Assembly: GCF_001667925.1 (NCBI RefSeq)
Contig: NZ_LZJR01000024.1
Coordinates: 1 to 56,757, forward strand
Source of the DNA: Mycobacterium sp. E2479
GTDB lineage: Bacteria; Actinomycetota; Actinomycetes; Mycobacteriales; Mycobacteriaceae
Reading direction: 5' to 3'
Length of the DNA: 56,757 bases
This document shows, one piece after another, positions 16,403-25,028 of this stretch (position 1 is the stretch's first letter; each line of letters opens with the position of its first letter). The position numbers were made by a program, and so were the translations under genes. The notes under the pieces are model-generated. The model did not search any database and was not told the DNA's origin. It saw only the letters and a program-made list of their open reading frames with translations.

Positions 16403-17311
16403 CTATTCCTTCGGCTCGTCCTCGGACGGCATGATCACGATCCGGCGATTGGGCCTATTAGTAACCACCGTCGGCTTGGCCTCACCGGATTTGCTGCCCG
16501 GGGTGCTCGGGGGGATCGTCAAGCGGCCCTTTACCGGCTGGCCGTTAGGCACACCCGGTGCCATGACCCGCTTCTCGGCCGGCTTGTCTTTGGTGCCGGC
16601 CTCGCCACCGGCGCCCATCGCGCCAGGCGGCATCATCGGCATACCGGTCATGCCGGGTTGGGCCGGCATGGCTGGCATCCCTCCGGTTGGCGGCATCATG
16701 GCCGCCTTCGCGGCCGCCGGCGTGGTTGGCGGGGACGACGTTGGCACCGGCGGTGGGCCCAGCGAGCTGGCTGGAGTGGTGCCGCCACCCCCGAGGCCGC
16801 CCCCACCGCCGCCGGCGGAACCGGCGCCCAGGCCGGAGCCCGCGCCACTGCCGACGCTGTCGACCAGATGCGCGTTGTCAGCGAGGGCGGCGCCATGGGC
16901 ACCCTGAACCGCGCTCATCAAGGGTTGGAACGCGCTTTGGCCGGCCTGCATCGCCTGCTGCGGCAGCTGGGTCAGCGGCCCCATGATGCCGCCGATCGCG
17001 CCGCCGATCGCACCAGTAACGCCCTGCAGCGTCTGCTGGACCATCTGCATTTCCTGCTGCCCATTTGCCTCGTTGGCCGGGAACTTAGCTTCGGCATCGG
17101 CGGCATGGGCGCGACGGTCGGCGTCTGCAGCTGCGGCGTCCGCGGCATCTTTGGGGACGCCAGCGTTGCCGACGCCGCCCAAGGCGCTCTGCCAACCGTC
17201 GGCGACTGAGGTGCCACCTGGTGGAGTTGGACCGGGGACCGGCAAGTGCACCGGGACTCCGTCAACCGTCGAGCCCGGAGACTGCTTAATGTTCTGCCCT
17301 GGACCGCCCAT
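16403..17311 (-). CDS. Gly/Pro/Met-rich ESX-2-associated protein (302 aa)
   Basis: This is a low-complexity secreted-type protein. The N-terminal third is helical and Ala-rich with charged residues. An amphipathic Gln/Gly segment (TLQGVTGAIGGAIGGIMGPL) follows, then a long Gly/Pro/Met-rich tail and a basic end with NRPNRRIVIMPSEDEPKE. ATG 17311 has a strong GGAGGTG ribosome site 5 nt upstream. By position it corresponds to Rv3897c-Rv3898c, which I recall as two short ORFs in M. tuberculosis; here there is one continuous frame. The Q-rich helix plus disordered tail resembles T7SS Esp-type substrates or chaperoned proteins. Its biochemical role is unknown. Confidence 0.75.
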   Translation of the reverse strand: MGGPGQNIKQSPGSTVDGVPVHLPVPGPTPPGGTSVADGWQSALGGVGNAGVPKDAADAAAADADRRAHAADAEAKFPANEANGQQEMQMVQQTLQGVTGAIGGAIGGIMGPLTQLPQQAMQAGQSAFQPLMSAVQGAHGAALADNAHLVDSVGSGAGSGLGAGSAGGGGGGLGGGGTTPASSLGPPPVPTSSPPTTPAAAKAAMMPPTGGMPAMPAQPGMTGMPMMPPGAMGAGGEAGTKDKPAEKRVMAPGVPNGQPVKGRLTIPPSTPGSKSGEAKPTVVTNRPNRRIVIMPSEDEPKE

Positions 17312-17403
17312 AATTCACCTCCACCCCATTCGGATCCACAAGTGCTCAAAGCCCCTCGGCGTCGGATCTAGCACATTTTGTCACAGCACGACGCAATCGG
17401 TAT

Positions 17404-19563
17404 TCAGGTCGAGATCCGGCCTATGTGGCCACTCCGATGACTGATTGCGGCGAACCACGCCAGGTGATAGTTCGCGAGGTACTCATGGCCATCGATCAGT
17501 GCCTCGATGGCCGCCAGGAGCATCCAATCTCCGACCACCTCTGGGTCGTGATTGGGATAGGCCGCTAGCACCGAATGCTGAATTGCTGCGGCGCATACGC
17601 GCAACATCTCCGTTTCGCTTTCCAGGACGCCGGTTTTCCGCACCGCGGGCGCCGCGACGGCCTGGGCGATACGTGGCAGACCATCGCGGCGACGCACGGC
17701 ATCGACCAGGGTGGGCCCGAGCTCATCGACTTGAGGCGCCGCCGAGCGGGCGGGCCGGTCACCGCTGAGCGCGGGCTCGTCGGGACCCGGCTCGCCGACA
17801 TATGTGTTGGCGTGATGGGCAGCTGCGGCCGTGATGGCGCCTAGCAAATCCACCAAGTTTGCATCACGGCGTCGCGTCGTTGGCTCGAGCAGTGTTACGT
17901 GGGCTGGCAACCGGACGTGCGGCGGAATCCAGCCTCCGGCAAGGTCGGTGACCAGCAGCGTCGTGGTGCCGTCGTCGCGCAGCCCTGCCGCCCACGACAG
18001 GCGCGGTTCCTGGCGGGCCACCGCGTCGACGAGGCGCTGTAACCGTTGTTGTTCGGCCGTCCTGGCCGACACCGTGCCAGCCGTCGCGCCCGTCGCCGCG
18101 GAGGCTGCCGATGCACCGGCCATGGTCGATGACCCCGCGCCGGCCTGGCTCGCCGCGGCCCCGGACGCCGTCCGCTCCACTGGCGAGACAAGTGGCCCGC
18201 CCGCAGATGGAGATGATGCCGGTGAAGACGCCACTGGCGCGCCCGACACGGGGCCGGCCGGCGTAGCAGGCACTGACGGGGGCGCCACGACAGGCGGGCG
18301 CAGGTCAGAACCGTAGGCGGGCAACGGTCCTGAGGGAATGGATGCTGCGCCTAGGGTCGGCGCGGGTGACGACCATGAGCCACCGGTAATGACCGGCGCA
18401 ACTGAAGCGCCGCCGCTGGTGGGCGCTGGCGCGGGTGACGGCGCCGGGGGCGCGTCGACCGGCGTACTTGTCGGAATGAAAGTTCCCCCACCGGGTACGG
18501 TCGGCGTCACTGCTGGCGTAGTCGCCGCAGTTTGCGGGCTGCCGGTCTCCATCGCTTGTAGGGGCCCCGCCGTAAACGCTTGCCCGCCAGGCCCTGTCGT
18601 CTGGCCGGTCGCCAAGCCGGAGGTGAAGGCTTGTCCCAACCCAGGCTGCAGGCCCTGACCTAGACCAGCCGGTGACGCCGAAACAGGCGCGCCATGCACC
18701 CCGGGCATCCCCGGCGATGCGGGTACGCCACCGCCGGGCGTTTGGATACCTGTCGACGGGGCTGCTGGTGGCGCGCCTGGAACTGAACCAGCGTCGTAGC
18801 GGCCACTGCCGCCTTGAGCACCACCTGGAATGCCTCCATGAGTACCGATCCCACCGCTGCCAGGATTTCCGTCAGATGCAGGACCACGCCCGGCAGCCGC
18901 ATGAACACCTGCCCGGGCTGCTCCAACCCCTCCGCTGCCGTCCCGCCCCCCAGAGCCGTGCGGTGGCGCCTTCAGGTCATGCTCGCTGATCGGTTTCGGT
19001 GGTGCGACACCATCGACATCAAAGCCGTTTGCTTGCGCCCAGCCCCGGGCATTGCCCCCCAGGCCTTCAGCATCAAGGATTTTTTGCGTCGCCGCGATCA
19101 TCTTGTCGCCCGCGTCCCGGCTGGCATTCGCGGCATCGGCGGTGCAGCGCGCTTGGACACGTTGCACTTCCGCTAGTTGCTCTGGGAATGGCTTTTTCGA
19201 TGCAAGAATTTCATCTATATCTTTATTGCCCTTGTTCGCTATTTCGGATAAGCGGCTCCGCAAGTAATCGATGGCGTCCGCGCCGGAGTTGAATGCCGAG
19301 GTCTTCGTCCGATACTTCTCCGCAAGATCCAGGTGAAATTTCTCGCCCTGTTGATATCGCGAAATGAGGTCGTCTGCCGTGTGACCCTTGTTGTGGGCCG
19401 CGATTTTTGTCCAAAGATTACGCAGGTGTTGCGAGTATCGTTGCTGCTCTGCAGAAGCCTGACTCCAGTGTTGTGCGCCTGCCCGCAGTGTCGTTGACGG
19501 CGCTGGCCACCACGCACCGACGAGCGCCGCTGACCACTTACCCGGCGGAAGATCAACCCCCAC
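17404..19563 (-). CDS. ESX-2-associated protein, full-length Rv3900c-Rv3899c equivalent (719 aa)
   Basis: Three parts are visible. A helical N-terminal domain (residues about 1-185, beginning GVDLPPGKWSAALVGAWWPA) has the WXG/PPE-like helical character of T7SS substrates. A long Gly/Pro/Ala/Thr-rich linker spans about 190-500. A folded C-terminal domain (about 505-719) corresponds to the DUF5632/DUF5631 region described for Rv3899c. In H37Rv I recall two ORFs of 311 and 410 residues covering this, so the gene appears split there and intact here. The GTG start (19563) lies inside the end of the upstream gene, 11 nt of overlap, with AAAGG upstream. Function is unknown; a secreted or envelope role is likely. 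Confidence 0.82.
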   Translation of the reverse strand: MGVDLPPGKWSAALVGAWWPAPSTTLRAGAQHWSQASAEQQRYSQHLRNLWTKIAAHNKGHTADDLISRYQQGEKFHLDLAEKYRTKTSAFNSGADAIDYLRSRLSEIANKGNKDIDEILASKKPFPEQLAEVQRVQARCTADAANASRDAGDKMIAATQKILDAEGLGGNARGWAQANGFDVDGVAPPKPISEHDLKAPPHGSGGRDGSGGVGAARAGVHAAAGRGPASDGNPGSGGIGTHGGIPGGAQGGSGRYDAGSVPGAPPAAPSTGIQTPGGGVPASPGMPGVHGAPVSASPAGLGQGLQPGLGQAFTSGLATGQTTGPGGQAFTAGPLQAMETGSPQTAATTPAVTPTVPGGGTFIPTSTPVDAPPAPSPAPAPTSGGASVAPVITGGSWSSPAPTLGAASIPSGPLPAYGSDLRPPVVAPPSVPATPAGPVSGAPVASSPASSPSAGGPLVSPVERTASGAAASQAGAGSSTMAGASAASAATGATAGTVSARTAEQQRLQRLVDAVARQEPRLSWAAGLRDDGTTTLLVTDLAGGWIPPHVRLPAHVTLLEPTTRRRDANLVDLLGAITAAAAHHANTYVGEPGPDEPALSGDRPARSAAPQVDELGPTLVDAVRRRDGLPRIAQAVAAPAVRKTGVLESETEMLRVCAAAIQHSVLAAYPNHDPEVVGDWMLLAAIEALIDGHEYLANYHLAWFAAISHRSGHIGRIST

Positions 19564-20104
19564 CGCATACCTTTTTCATGACTGCGTCTTTCGCGATGAC
19601 GTCGTCGAGGGCAGCTCGATAATCTGCATCGCTGGCGACAGCGCTACTGCCCAGGGCAGTAACTGTTCCGTAAGCAGTCGCCAAAGCGTGCGCCGCGTCT
19701 CGATGGTTGGTATCAAGAGCGGGAGCTTCGGACGCCATGTCGAGCATCACGGCGCCATTGGTATCCGCAATACGGGCCAGTGCCTTGTCCGTTCCGTTGG
19801 TGTCCACTTCCACCGCTCGCGCTACCAGCTTGTAGGTGTCGCAAAGCGCTTTCTGCGCGGCGCCGGTCTCCGCCGCCGTATAGGTGGGCGCCGTAGTGGT
19901 AACGGCTGAGGAGTGCGAAGCCGTCGGTCGCGTTAGTGCTACGACTAGCGCAGCAACAGCCACCGCGGCGGTCGCAACTACCGCGCTTGTCAGCCATGGG
20001 CGTGGACGAAATTTTGGCTGCGGGATTTGCGGTGGAGGCCAACTTCCAGCAGGCGGCGGGACAGATGGCCCTGCACCATGATCCGAAGGCAGGTCTCCCG
20101 CCAT
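19553..20104 (-). CDS. Rv3901c-like single-pass membrane protein (183 aa)
   Basis: A Pro-rich cytoplasmic N-terminus (SWPPPQIPQPKFRPRP) is followed by one TM (WLTSAVVATAAVAVAALVVAL) and a helical extracytoplasmic domain with two Cys (ALCDTYKLVARAVEV and the C-terminal KKVCGGG). ATG 20104 has GGAGG about 6 nt upstream. Its end overlaps the 719-aa gene, so the two are probably co-translated. It may be a membrane partner for the neighbouring T7SS-associated proteins; no enzymatic motif is present. A degraded relative lies directly upstream. Confidence 0.75.
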   Translation of the reverse strand: MAGDLPSDHGAGPSVPPPAGSWPPPQIPQPKFRPRPWLTSAVVATAAVAVAALVVALTRPTASHSSAVTTTAPTYTAAETGAAQKALCDTYKLVARAVEVDTNGTDKALARIADTNGAVMLDMASEAPALDTNHRDAAHALATAYGTVTALGSSAVASDADYRAALDDVIAKDAVMKKVCGGG

Positions 20105-20179
20105 ATTCCCTCCTCTATTCGGCACGTCTGTGCGCGACACCATACAAATCGTCCAAACGGCCTTCGCTCCATCAATAGT

Positions 20180-20440
20180 GGAGCAAGGAACCGGACGCCA
20201 AGCAATTCACTGTGCGCCGCGAGTCTCCACAACTTCTGATGTGTAGCGGCAGCCTGGTCAGCAGTGTATGAGGGCATCGTCAACGTGGTTGAGGACGCCG
20301 CTGGCTGACTGTTCGTACGAAGGGTAAATGCCACAATGAGGACCCCGGCGCCCAGCAGGACGGCAATCGCACCCAGACCAATCGCCGGCCACATTTGTGA
20401 ACGTGGCCGCGCGGTGTGGGTCCTCCGCGACGGGCTTTGT
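20180..20440 (-). pseudogene. Decayed copy of the Rv3901c-like membrane protein
   Basis: A minus-strand frame encodes a TM segment (MWPAIGLGAIAVLLGAGVLIVAF), then a Ser/Thr linker and PSYTADQAAATHQKL. This matches in order the TM, Thr-rich linker and PTYTAAETGAAQKAL of the intact gene just downstream. After QKL the resemblance stops abruptly: CDTYKL is replaced by WRLAAHSELL. No plausible start codon exists before it except inside the preceding DUF2563 gene. It therefore looks like a paralogue cut at both ends rather than a functional gene. Confidence 0.6.
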
Positions 20441-20770
20441 CTATACGTCGTGTGCCGACGGACCCGAACTCGGTCGCAGCGCTTGCATTTCGGTGGCGTT
20501 GTTTTTGTCCATGCTGGTGAACCCGTTGGCCGCATGGTGCGCCTTGGTGCCGACTCCTGTGAGCGTCTCACTGTGGCCTTGCAGGGTTTTCACGTGGTGC
20601 CCGTGCGCTGCCGACACCGCACTGTGGAAGGCGTCGGCCGCCGCGAAGTCACCGAACATTCCCGATGCCACGGTTCCGCCTGCCAACTGATCCGCCCCGT
20701 CCTGGGCGTGACCTCCTGCGCGGTGGGACTGGTTGCCTCCGGAACGCAACAGCTCCGCATCGACGAACAC
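20441..20770 (-). CDS. DUF2563 family small protein (109 aa)
   Basis: This is a short helical protein that begins VFVDAELLRSGGNQSHRAGG and contains GMFGDFAAADAFHSAVSAAH, the signature of the mycobacterial DUF2563 family. These proteins are Esx/WXG100-sized helical hairpins and are often found near T7SS substrates. GTG 20770 was chosen because AGGAG lies 5 nt upstream and it matches the usual MFVD start; GTG 20776 is the alternative. It lies between the secreted hydrolase gene and the ESX-2 cluster, so it may act as a co-secreted partner or chaperone, by analogy with Esx pairs. No direct evidence of secretion is visible. Confidence 0.75.
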   Translation of the reverse strand: MFVDAELLRSGGNQSHRAGGHAQDGADQLAGGTVASGMFGDFAAADAFHSAVSAAHGHHVKTLQGHSETLTGVGTKAHHAANGFTSMDKNNATEMQALRPSSGPSAHDV

Positions 20771-20897
20771 TGGCACTCCTTCCGTTCACGCGATGGGTTC
20801 GAGCACAGCCTCCCGGCCGCGTACGCCATTTGATCAAGCTAAATGCCACTTTGGGAGTGGTCAATTCACCTGAACCGCCCGCCAATGGGAGCCGTCG

Positions 20898-22877
20898 CTA
20901 GAACCCATGACCATTGGTGACCGATCGCGCGGGTCGATCCCATTCCGGATCGACGGTGACGGGCACCTGGATCCCGACGTGCGGCAGCGAAACCGTCCCC
21001 AAGCGGGTATGCAACTGGAAAGGAAGGGCGATGCGCGCTGCGGATCGATCACGCGCCAGCATGCCTTCGCCGGACAGGCGATCGCCGTGCCCGGTGACGA
21101 TCTCGGTCATGTTGTGCAGCGATTCGCTGCCCACGTCGTAATAGTGCGAGTGGTCGGTGAACCACGGCACTACGCTGCGCGAGCCCGCGACTTCGGCGTG
21201 AAACCGCACCTCCCCGAAACCTGCATGAGCGGGATCGGTGCCCAGCCCGGCCAATGGGCCCAGCGGTTGGTCCAGCGTCGCGTTCAAGCCATTCGGGAGT
21301 CCGGTACCCGAATCGCCGATCCAGCTGACCGCATCGGTCGAAGCGGCACCCACATACAATCGGCCACCGTCGAGACGAAAGTCCCCGGCGCTGTGCGCTA
21401 AATCTGTTCCTGGACAACCGGTTAGCACGGCGTCATTGGCCCGCATGCCGCTGTTTGCGAATGCGTCAGCCACCGTGGTGGATCCGTAGGAATGGCCGAG
21501 AACCGTTACATGTGCTGGGGTCGACGGCTCATGGGTGGCGCCAAGGCCATTGACATCGGCGGCCAGCAGCGCGCCCGCCTGGCGTGCCCGCCACGGGGTG
21601 CCCACCTGTTCCAACATCGATGGGTCGGTGAGGGCCTGCTGCCAGTGCGGGTGGTCGAATTCTGGTGCGTCATAACCCATCCAGGCCACCACAGCGGTGG
21701 TATGGCGAGGGTCGGCCTTCATCGACTGCTCATAAAGATTGAGGGCGTCGTCTGTCCCGTCGGACATCCACCCTCCCCGCACACTGCTGTTGGTGCCCGG
21801 GACGATGACCGCCGTGTTGCGGGACTTGTCCGGGTTGCCGATCGCGATGGCTGCCCTGCCCTTGCCGTTGAACGCCAGCGGGTCGTACGCCCACAACATA
21901 ATTGGGACACCGCGAGATGCGTCGGACCCTTTGTCGCGCTCGAGGAAGTCGTTTGTTTTCACCGCGTTTTGGTATCGGGCGATGTCTGTGGCGCAAAGCC
22001 CATAATCGCCTGGGTTGGAGAACACGTCCGCATTCCGGTCGTTGAGCGCGTCGTCTCGGAGCGTCGAGGGATCGAGCCCACGCTGGCGGACCGCGTCTTC
22101 GACCCTGCGCAGGTTGTCTTTCATCGCTGCCTGGTTCACCGAGTCACGCGTCTCCGCCGGTACGCCGTTGAGGTTGCCCAACTCGTAAGGGTGCTGCTCG
22201 ATCAGCAGACGTTGCTGGTTTGCGCTCAACGCGTCCCACCATCGTTTGACTTCTTCTGGGCTGTTGCCCGGCCATGGAATCGACAGCTTGTCGACACCTT
22301 GAACCTCCGCCGGATCGGCGCCCTCGGCACGCAGATGCCTTAGCCCCGTTGCAAGCATGGCCGAATACCGATCGCGAATCTGGCGAAGCACCTGCACTAT
22401 TGCGTTCACCTCGGTAACAGCGTCCCCGCGCAGGTTGTCGGCCGCGCAGTGGTCGTCGTCCGCGAAAGCGTCGCAAAGCTCGGCGTCGATGTCCTCGAGG
22501 TCGTACTCCAGCGCAGCGAGGTACCACGCGGAGGCGCGTTGCGCCTCGGCCAACGCGGCGGCGATATTCTCCAAAGCGATTGCGATCTCCGGCAATCGCT
22601 CGGCCTGCAGGCCGAGAGAGCGGGTCGCGCGCTGTACCTCGTCGACGTCGTTGATCGGATGCTCACCATTCTGGTGATTCCACGACGCCTCGAACCGGCG
22701 ACGGGCAGCCTCAAACGCGAAGCTGGCCTCCACCGTGTTTACCCCGGCGTCACGAAAGGCTTTGGCTAGAGCCGAGATCTGCGCTGGGGCTCCGGCTTGC
22801 ATACTGGCGTCGATCGACCAGGGATCGCCGACCGCCTCGGCAACGAGAAACGGAATGTTCAGGTGGCGCAGTTGCAT
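20898..22877 (-). CDS. Predicted T7SS-secreted alpha/beta hydrolase, DUF1023 (659 aa)
   Basis: The N-terminal helical domain (residues about 1-190) carries GDPWSIDASMQAG, a WNHQNGEHPIN segment and LENIAAALAEAQRA, a pattern I recognise as the putative T7SS secretion-signal domain. The C-terminal part (about 330-610) is a DUF1023 alpha/beta hydrolase. The nucleophile is Ser463 in VLGHSYGSTTV, a candidate acid is in the following strand, and the His is probably in WFTDHSHYYD. Such enzymes are esterase or lipase-like; the substrate is unknown. There is no Sec signal peptide. The ATG has GGGGAC upstream. Its N-terminal domain is clearly paralogous to the plus-strand gene at 25029, on the other side of pcnA. 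It sits where M. tuberculosis has cpnT-esxE-esxF. Confidence 0.85.
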   Translation of the reverse strand: MQLRHLNIPFLVAEAVGDPWSIDASMQAGAPAQISALAKAFRDAGVNTVEASFAFEAARRRFEASWNHQNGEHPINDVDEVQRATRSLGLQAERLPEIAIALENIAAALAEAQRASAWYLAALEYDLEDIDAELCDAFADDDHCAADNLRGDAVTEVNAIVQVLRQIRDRYSAMLATGLRHLRAEGADPAEVQGVDKLSIPWPGNSPEEVKRWWDALSANQQRLLIEQHPYELGNLNGVPAETRDSVNQAAMKDNLRRVEDAVRQRGLDPSTLRDDALNDRNADVFSNPGDYGLCATDIARYQNAVKTNDFLERDKGSDASRGVPIMLWAYDPLAFNGKGRAAIAIGNPDKSRNTAVIVPGTNSSVRGGWMSDGTDDALNLYEQSMKADPRHTTAVVAWMGYDAPEFDHPHWQQALTDPSMLEQVGTPWRARQAGALLAADVNGLGATHEPSTPAHVTVLGHSYGSTTVADAFANSGMRANDAVLTGCPGTDLAHSAGDFRLDGGRLYVGAASTDAVSWIGDSGTGLPNGLNATLDQPLGPLAGLGTDPAHAGFGEVRFHAEVAGSRSVVPWFTDHSHYYDVGSESLHNMTEIVTGHGDRLSGEGMLARDRSAARIALPFQLHTRLGTVSLPHVGIQVPVTVDPEWDRPARSVTNGHGF

Positions 22878-22916
22878 CGGGTCCCCGACGAAGCGCGTTA
22901 AGGCACCGAATTGCCG

Positions 22917-23429
22917 TCAGAGCGCGCTCGCGCCATCGGCGAGACCGTCGCCGTCGGTGTCGGTCAGCCGGACGTTCCACTTGCCATCGCCATCGGTGTC
23001 GACGTATCCGGTCACGCCGCGTTCGTCAGATCGCAGAACACGGTCGGCCAGCCCATTGCCATCGGTGTCGACGAGGCGAGCGTCGGCGCGCCCGTGCCCG
23101 TCGAAGTCGACCAGAGGACCGCCGGTGTGCTCGACACCATCGAGGCCGAACCAGCGCAGCTGGCCGCCGCCCCCGTCCATGGCCACAGCCCACGTTCCGG
23201 ATCCGTCGTCGGTGAAGTACGCCTCGGGGGTGCCGTCGTTGTCGATGTCCAGCACGGCGTGATCGACGACGCCATCGCCGTCGAGATCGGCGAGTGCGTC
23301 GTCGCGCAGACCGTCGTGGTCGAAATCAATACCGATCGATTCCAACCGCCCGTCGCCGTCCAGGTCGAGGTCGGGTTGCGCGTGCCAAATGACGGCAGCG
23401 CCGTTATCGCCAGCTATGCAGTAGTCCAT
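22917..23429 (-). CDS. Calcium-binding-repeat protein (170 aa, Rv3906c-like)
   Basis: The protein is built of about eight Asp-rich loops of the type DxDxDG, for example DLDGDGRLE, DFDHDGLRD, DLDGDGVVD, DIDNDGTPE, DTDGNGLAD and DTDGDGKWN. This pattern is typical of thrombospondin-3, dockerin or FG-GAP-like calcium sites. No signal peptide or TM is visible. It follows pcnA by 24 nt on the same strand, as Rv3906c does in H37Rv. Likely roles are calcium binding or structural interaction with neighbouring T7SS proteins; no catalytic residues are recognisable. Its ATG lacks a strong RBS. Confidence 0.78.
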   Translation of the reverse strand: MDYCIAGDNGAAVIWHAQPDLDLDGDGRLESIGIDFDHDGLRDDALADLDGDGVVDHAVLDIDNDGTPEAYFTDDGSGTWAVAMDGGGGQLRWFGLDGVEHTGGPLVDFDGHGRADARLVDTDGNGLADRVLRSDERGVTGYVDTDGDGKWNVRLTDTDGDGLADGASAL

Positions 23430-23453
23430 GCGTATTCGGACGCGCGGATGCCG

Positions 23454-24896
23454 CTAGTCGTTCCCACGAGACCGCCACCACGCCAACAGTTCCGCGGTCG
23501 CCTCGTCGTGGTCCAACGGTCCGCGCTCCAACCGGAGCTCCTTCAGATAACGCCACGCCTCGCCGACTTGGGGACCGGCCGGGATGCCGAGGAGCTCCAT
23601 GATCTGGTTGCCGTCCAAATCGGGTCGCACCCGCGCCAAATCCTCTTGGGCGGCCAGCTCGGCGATGCGTGCCTCGAGTCGGTCGTAACTGGCCTGCAGT
23701 CGCGCCGCCCGCCGCTTGTTGCGGGTCGTGCAGTCGGCTCGCACCAGCTTGTGCAGCCGAGGCAGCAGCGGGCCGGCATCGGTGACGTAGCGGCGCACGG
23801 CGGAATCGGTCCACTTCCCATCGCCGTAGCCGTGAAACCGCAGATGCAGATAGACCAGTTGCGAGACGTCCTCGACCATTTGCCTCGAATACTTCAAGGC
23901 CCGCAACCGCTTTCGGGCCATTTTGGCGCCGACGACCTCGTGGTGATGAAAGCTCACGCCACCGTTGGCTTCGTGGCGCCGAGTCGCGGGCTTGCCGATG
24001 TCGTGCAGCAGCGCGGCCCAACGCAACACCAAGTCCGGGCCGTCGTCCTCCAAGGCGATCGCCTGGCGCAAGACGGTCAGTGAGTGCTGGTATACGTCCT
24101 TGTGTTGGTGATGTTCATCGATGGCCATCTGCATGCCGCCGACCTCGGGCAGCACCACCTCACCCATGCCGGTCTGCACCAGTAGATCGATGCCCGCCGT
24201 CGGGTCATCGCCGAGCAACAGCTTGTCCAGTTCGGTGGCGACCCTTTCGGCGCTGATCCGCGCGAGCTGCGGGGCCATCTGATCGATCGCCTCTCGCACA
24301 CGCGGTGCAACACCGAAGCCGAGCTGCGAGACGAACCGCGCCGCGCGCAACATCCGCAGTGGGTCGTCGCCGAAGGACACCTCCGGCTCGGCAGGTGTGT
24401 CCAGCACCCGCGCGCGCAGTGCCGCCAAACCGCCTAGCGGGTCTAGGAATTCGCCCGGTCCCTGCGGGGTGATGCGCACGGCCATCGCGTTGGCCGTGAA
24501 ATCGCGGCGCACCAGATCGTCCGCGAGGCGGTCGCCGAACCGCACCTCGGGATGGCGGGACTGTTGGTCATAGGTGTCGGCGCGAAAGGTCGTGATCTCC
24601 AGGCGCTGGTCGCCCTTTCCGACGCCGACGGTGCCGAATTCGATCCCGGTGTCCCATAGGTTGTCGGCCCACCGCCGCAGGATTTGCTGCACCTGCTCCG
24701 GGCGTGCGTCGGTGGTGAAATCCAGATCGGGGCTCAACCTGCTCAGTAAGGCATCCCGTACCGAACCGCCTACGAGATAAAGCTCATGCCCCGCGGCGCC
24801 GAACGCTGAGCCGAGTTCGGCCAGCATGGGCGCATGCCGATTCAGCGCGACCGCGGCGGCGGTCAACAGGTCGGCATCCTGGGCGGCGTCGGGCAC
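23454..24896 (-). CDS. pcnA: CCA tRNA nucleotidyltransferase (480 aa)
   Basis: It adds or repairs the 3' CCA of tRNAs using CTP and ATP. The head domain has the nucleotidyltransferase motif LVGGSVRDALL followed by the metal-binding DLDFTTDA. RRDFTANAMAV and the ERVATELDKLLLG segment follow. A C-terminal HD phosphohydrolase domain (HDIGKPATRRHE) is present, as in class II bacterial enzymes of this type. Length and sequence match the mycobacterial PcnA I remember. GTG 24896 matches the family start (VPDAAQDADLL). The gene is core, yet it is flanked on both sides by paralogous T7SS effector-like genes. Confidence 0.96.
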   Translation of the reverse strand: MPDAAQDADLLTAAAVALNRHAPMLAELGSAFGAAGHELYLVGGSVRDALLSRLSPDLDFTTDARPEQVQQILRRWADNLWDTGIEFGTVGVGKGDQRLEITTFRADTYDQQSRHPEVRFGDRLADDLVRRDFTANAMAVRITPQGPGEFLDPLGGLAALRARVLDTPAEPEVSFGDDPLRMLRAARFVSQLGFGVAPRVREAIDQMAPQLARISAERVATELDKLLLGDDPTAGIDLLVQTGMGEVVLPEVGGMQMAIDEHHQHKDVYQHSLTVLRQAIALEDDGPDLVLRWAALLHDIGKPATRRHEANGGVSFHHHEVVGAKMARKRLRALKYSRQMVEDVSQLVYLHLRFHGYGDGKWTDSAVRRYVTDAGPLLPRLHKLVRADCTTRNKRRAARLQASYDRLEARIAELAAQEDLARVRPDLDGNQIMELLGIPAGPQVGEAWRYLKELRLERGPLDHDEATAELLAWWRSRGND

Positions 24897-25028
24897 GTTC
24901 GATCAGCCTAGTCGGCCGCGGGCGAAAAGCCCGTGTGAGGAGCCTCGCAGTCACCAAAGGTGAATTGACCCGGCGCGGAGCGTCAGTAGCGTTACTGCGA
25001 CAAGAAAGGCGAACTGGGGGACCGTCCG

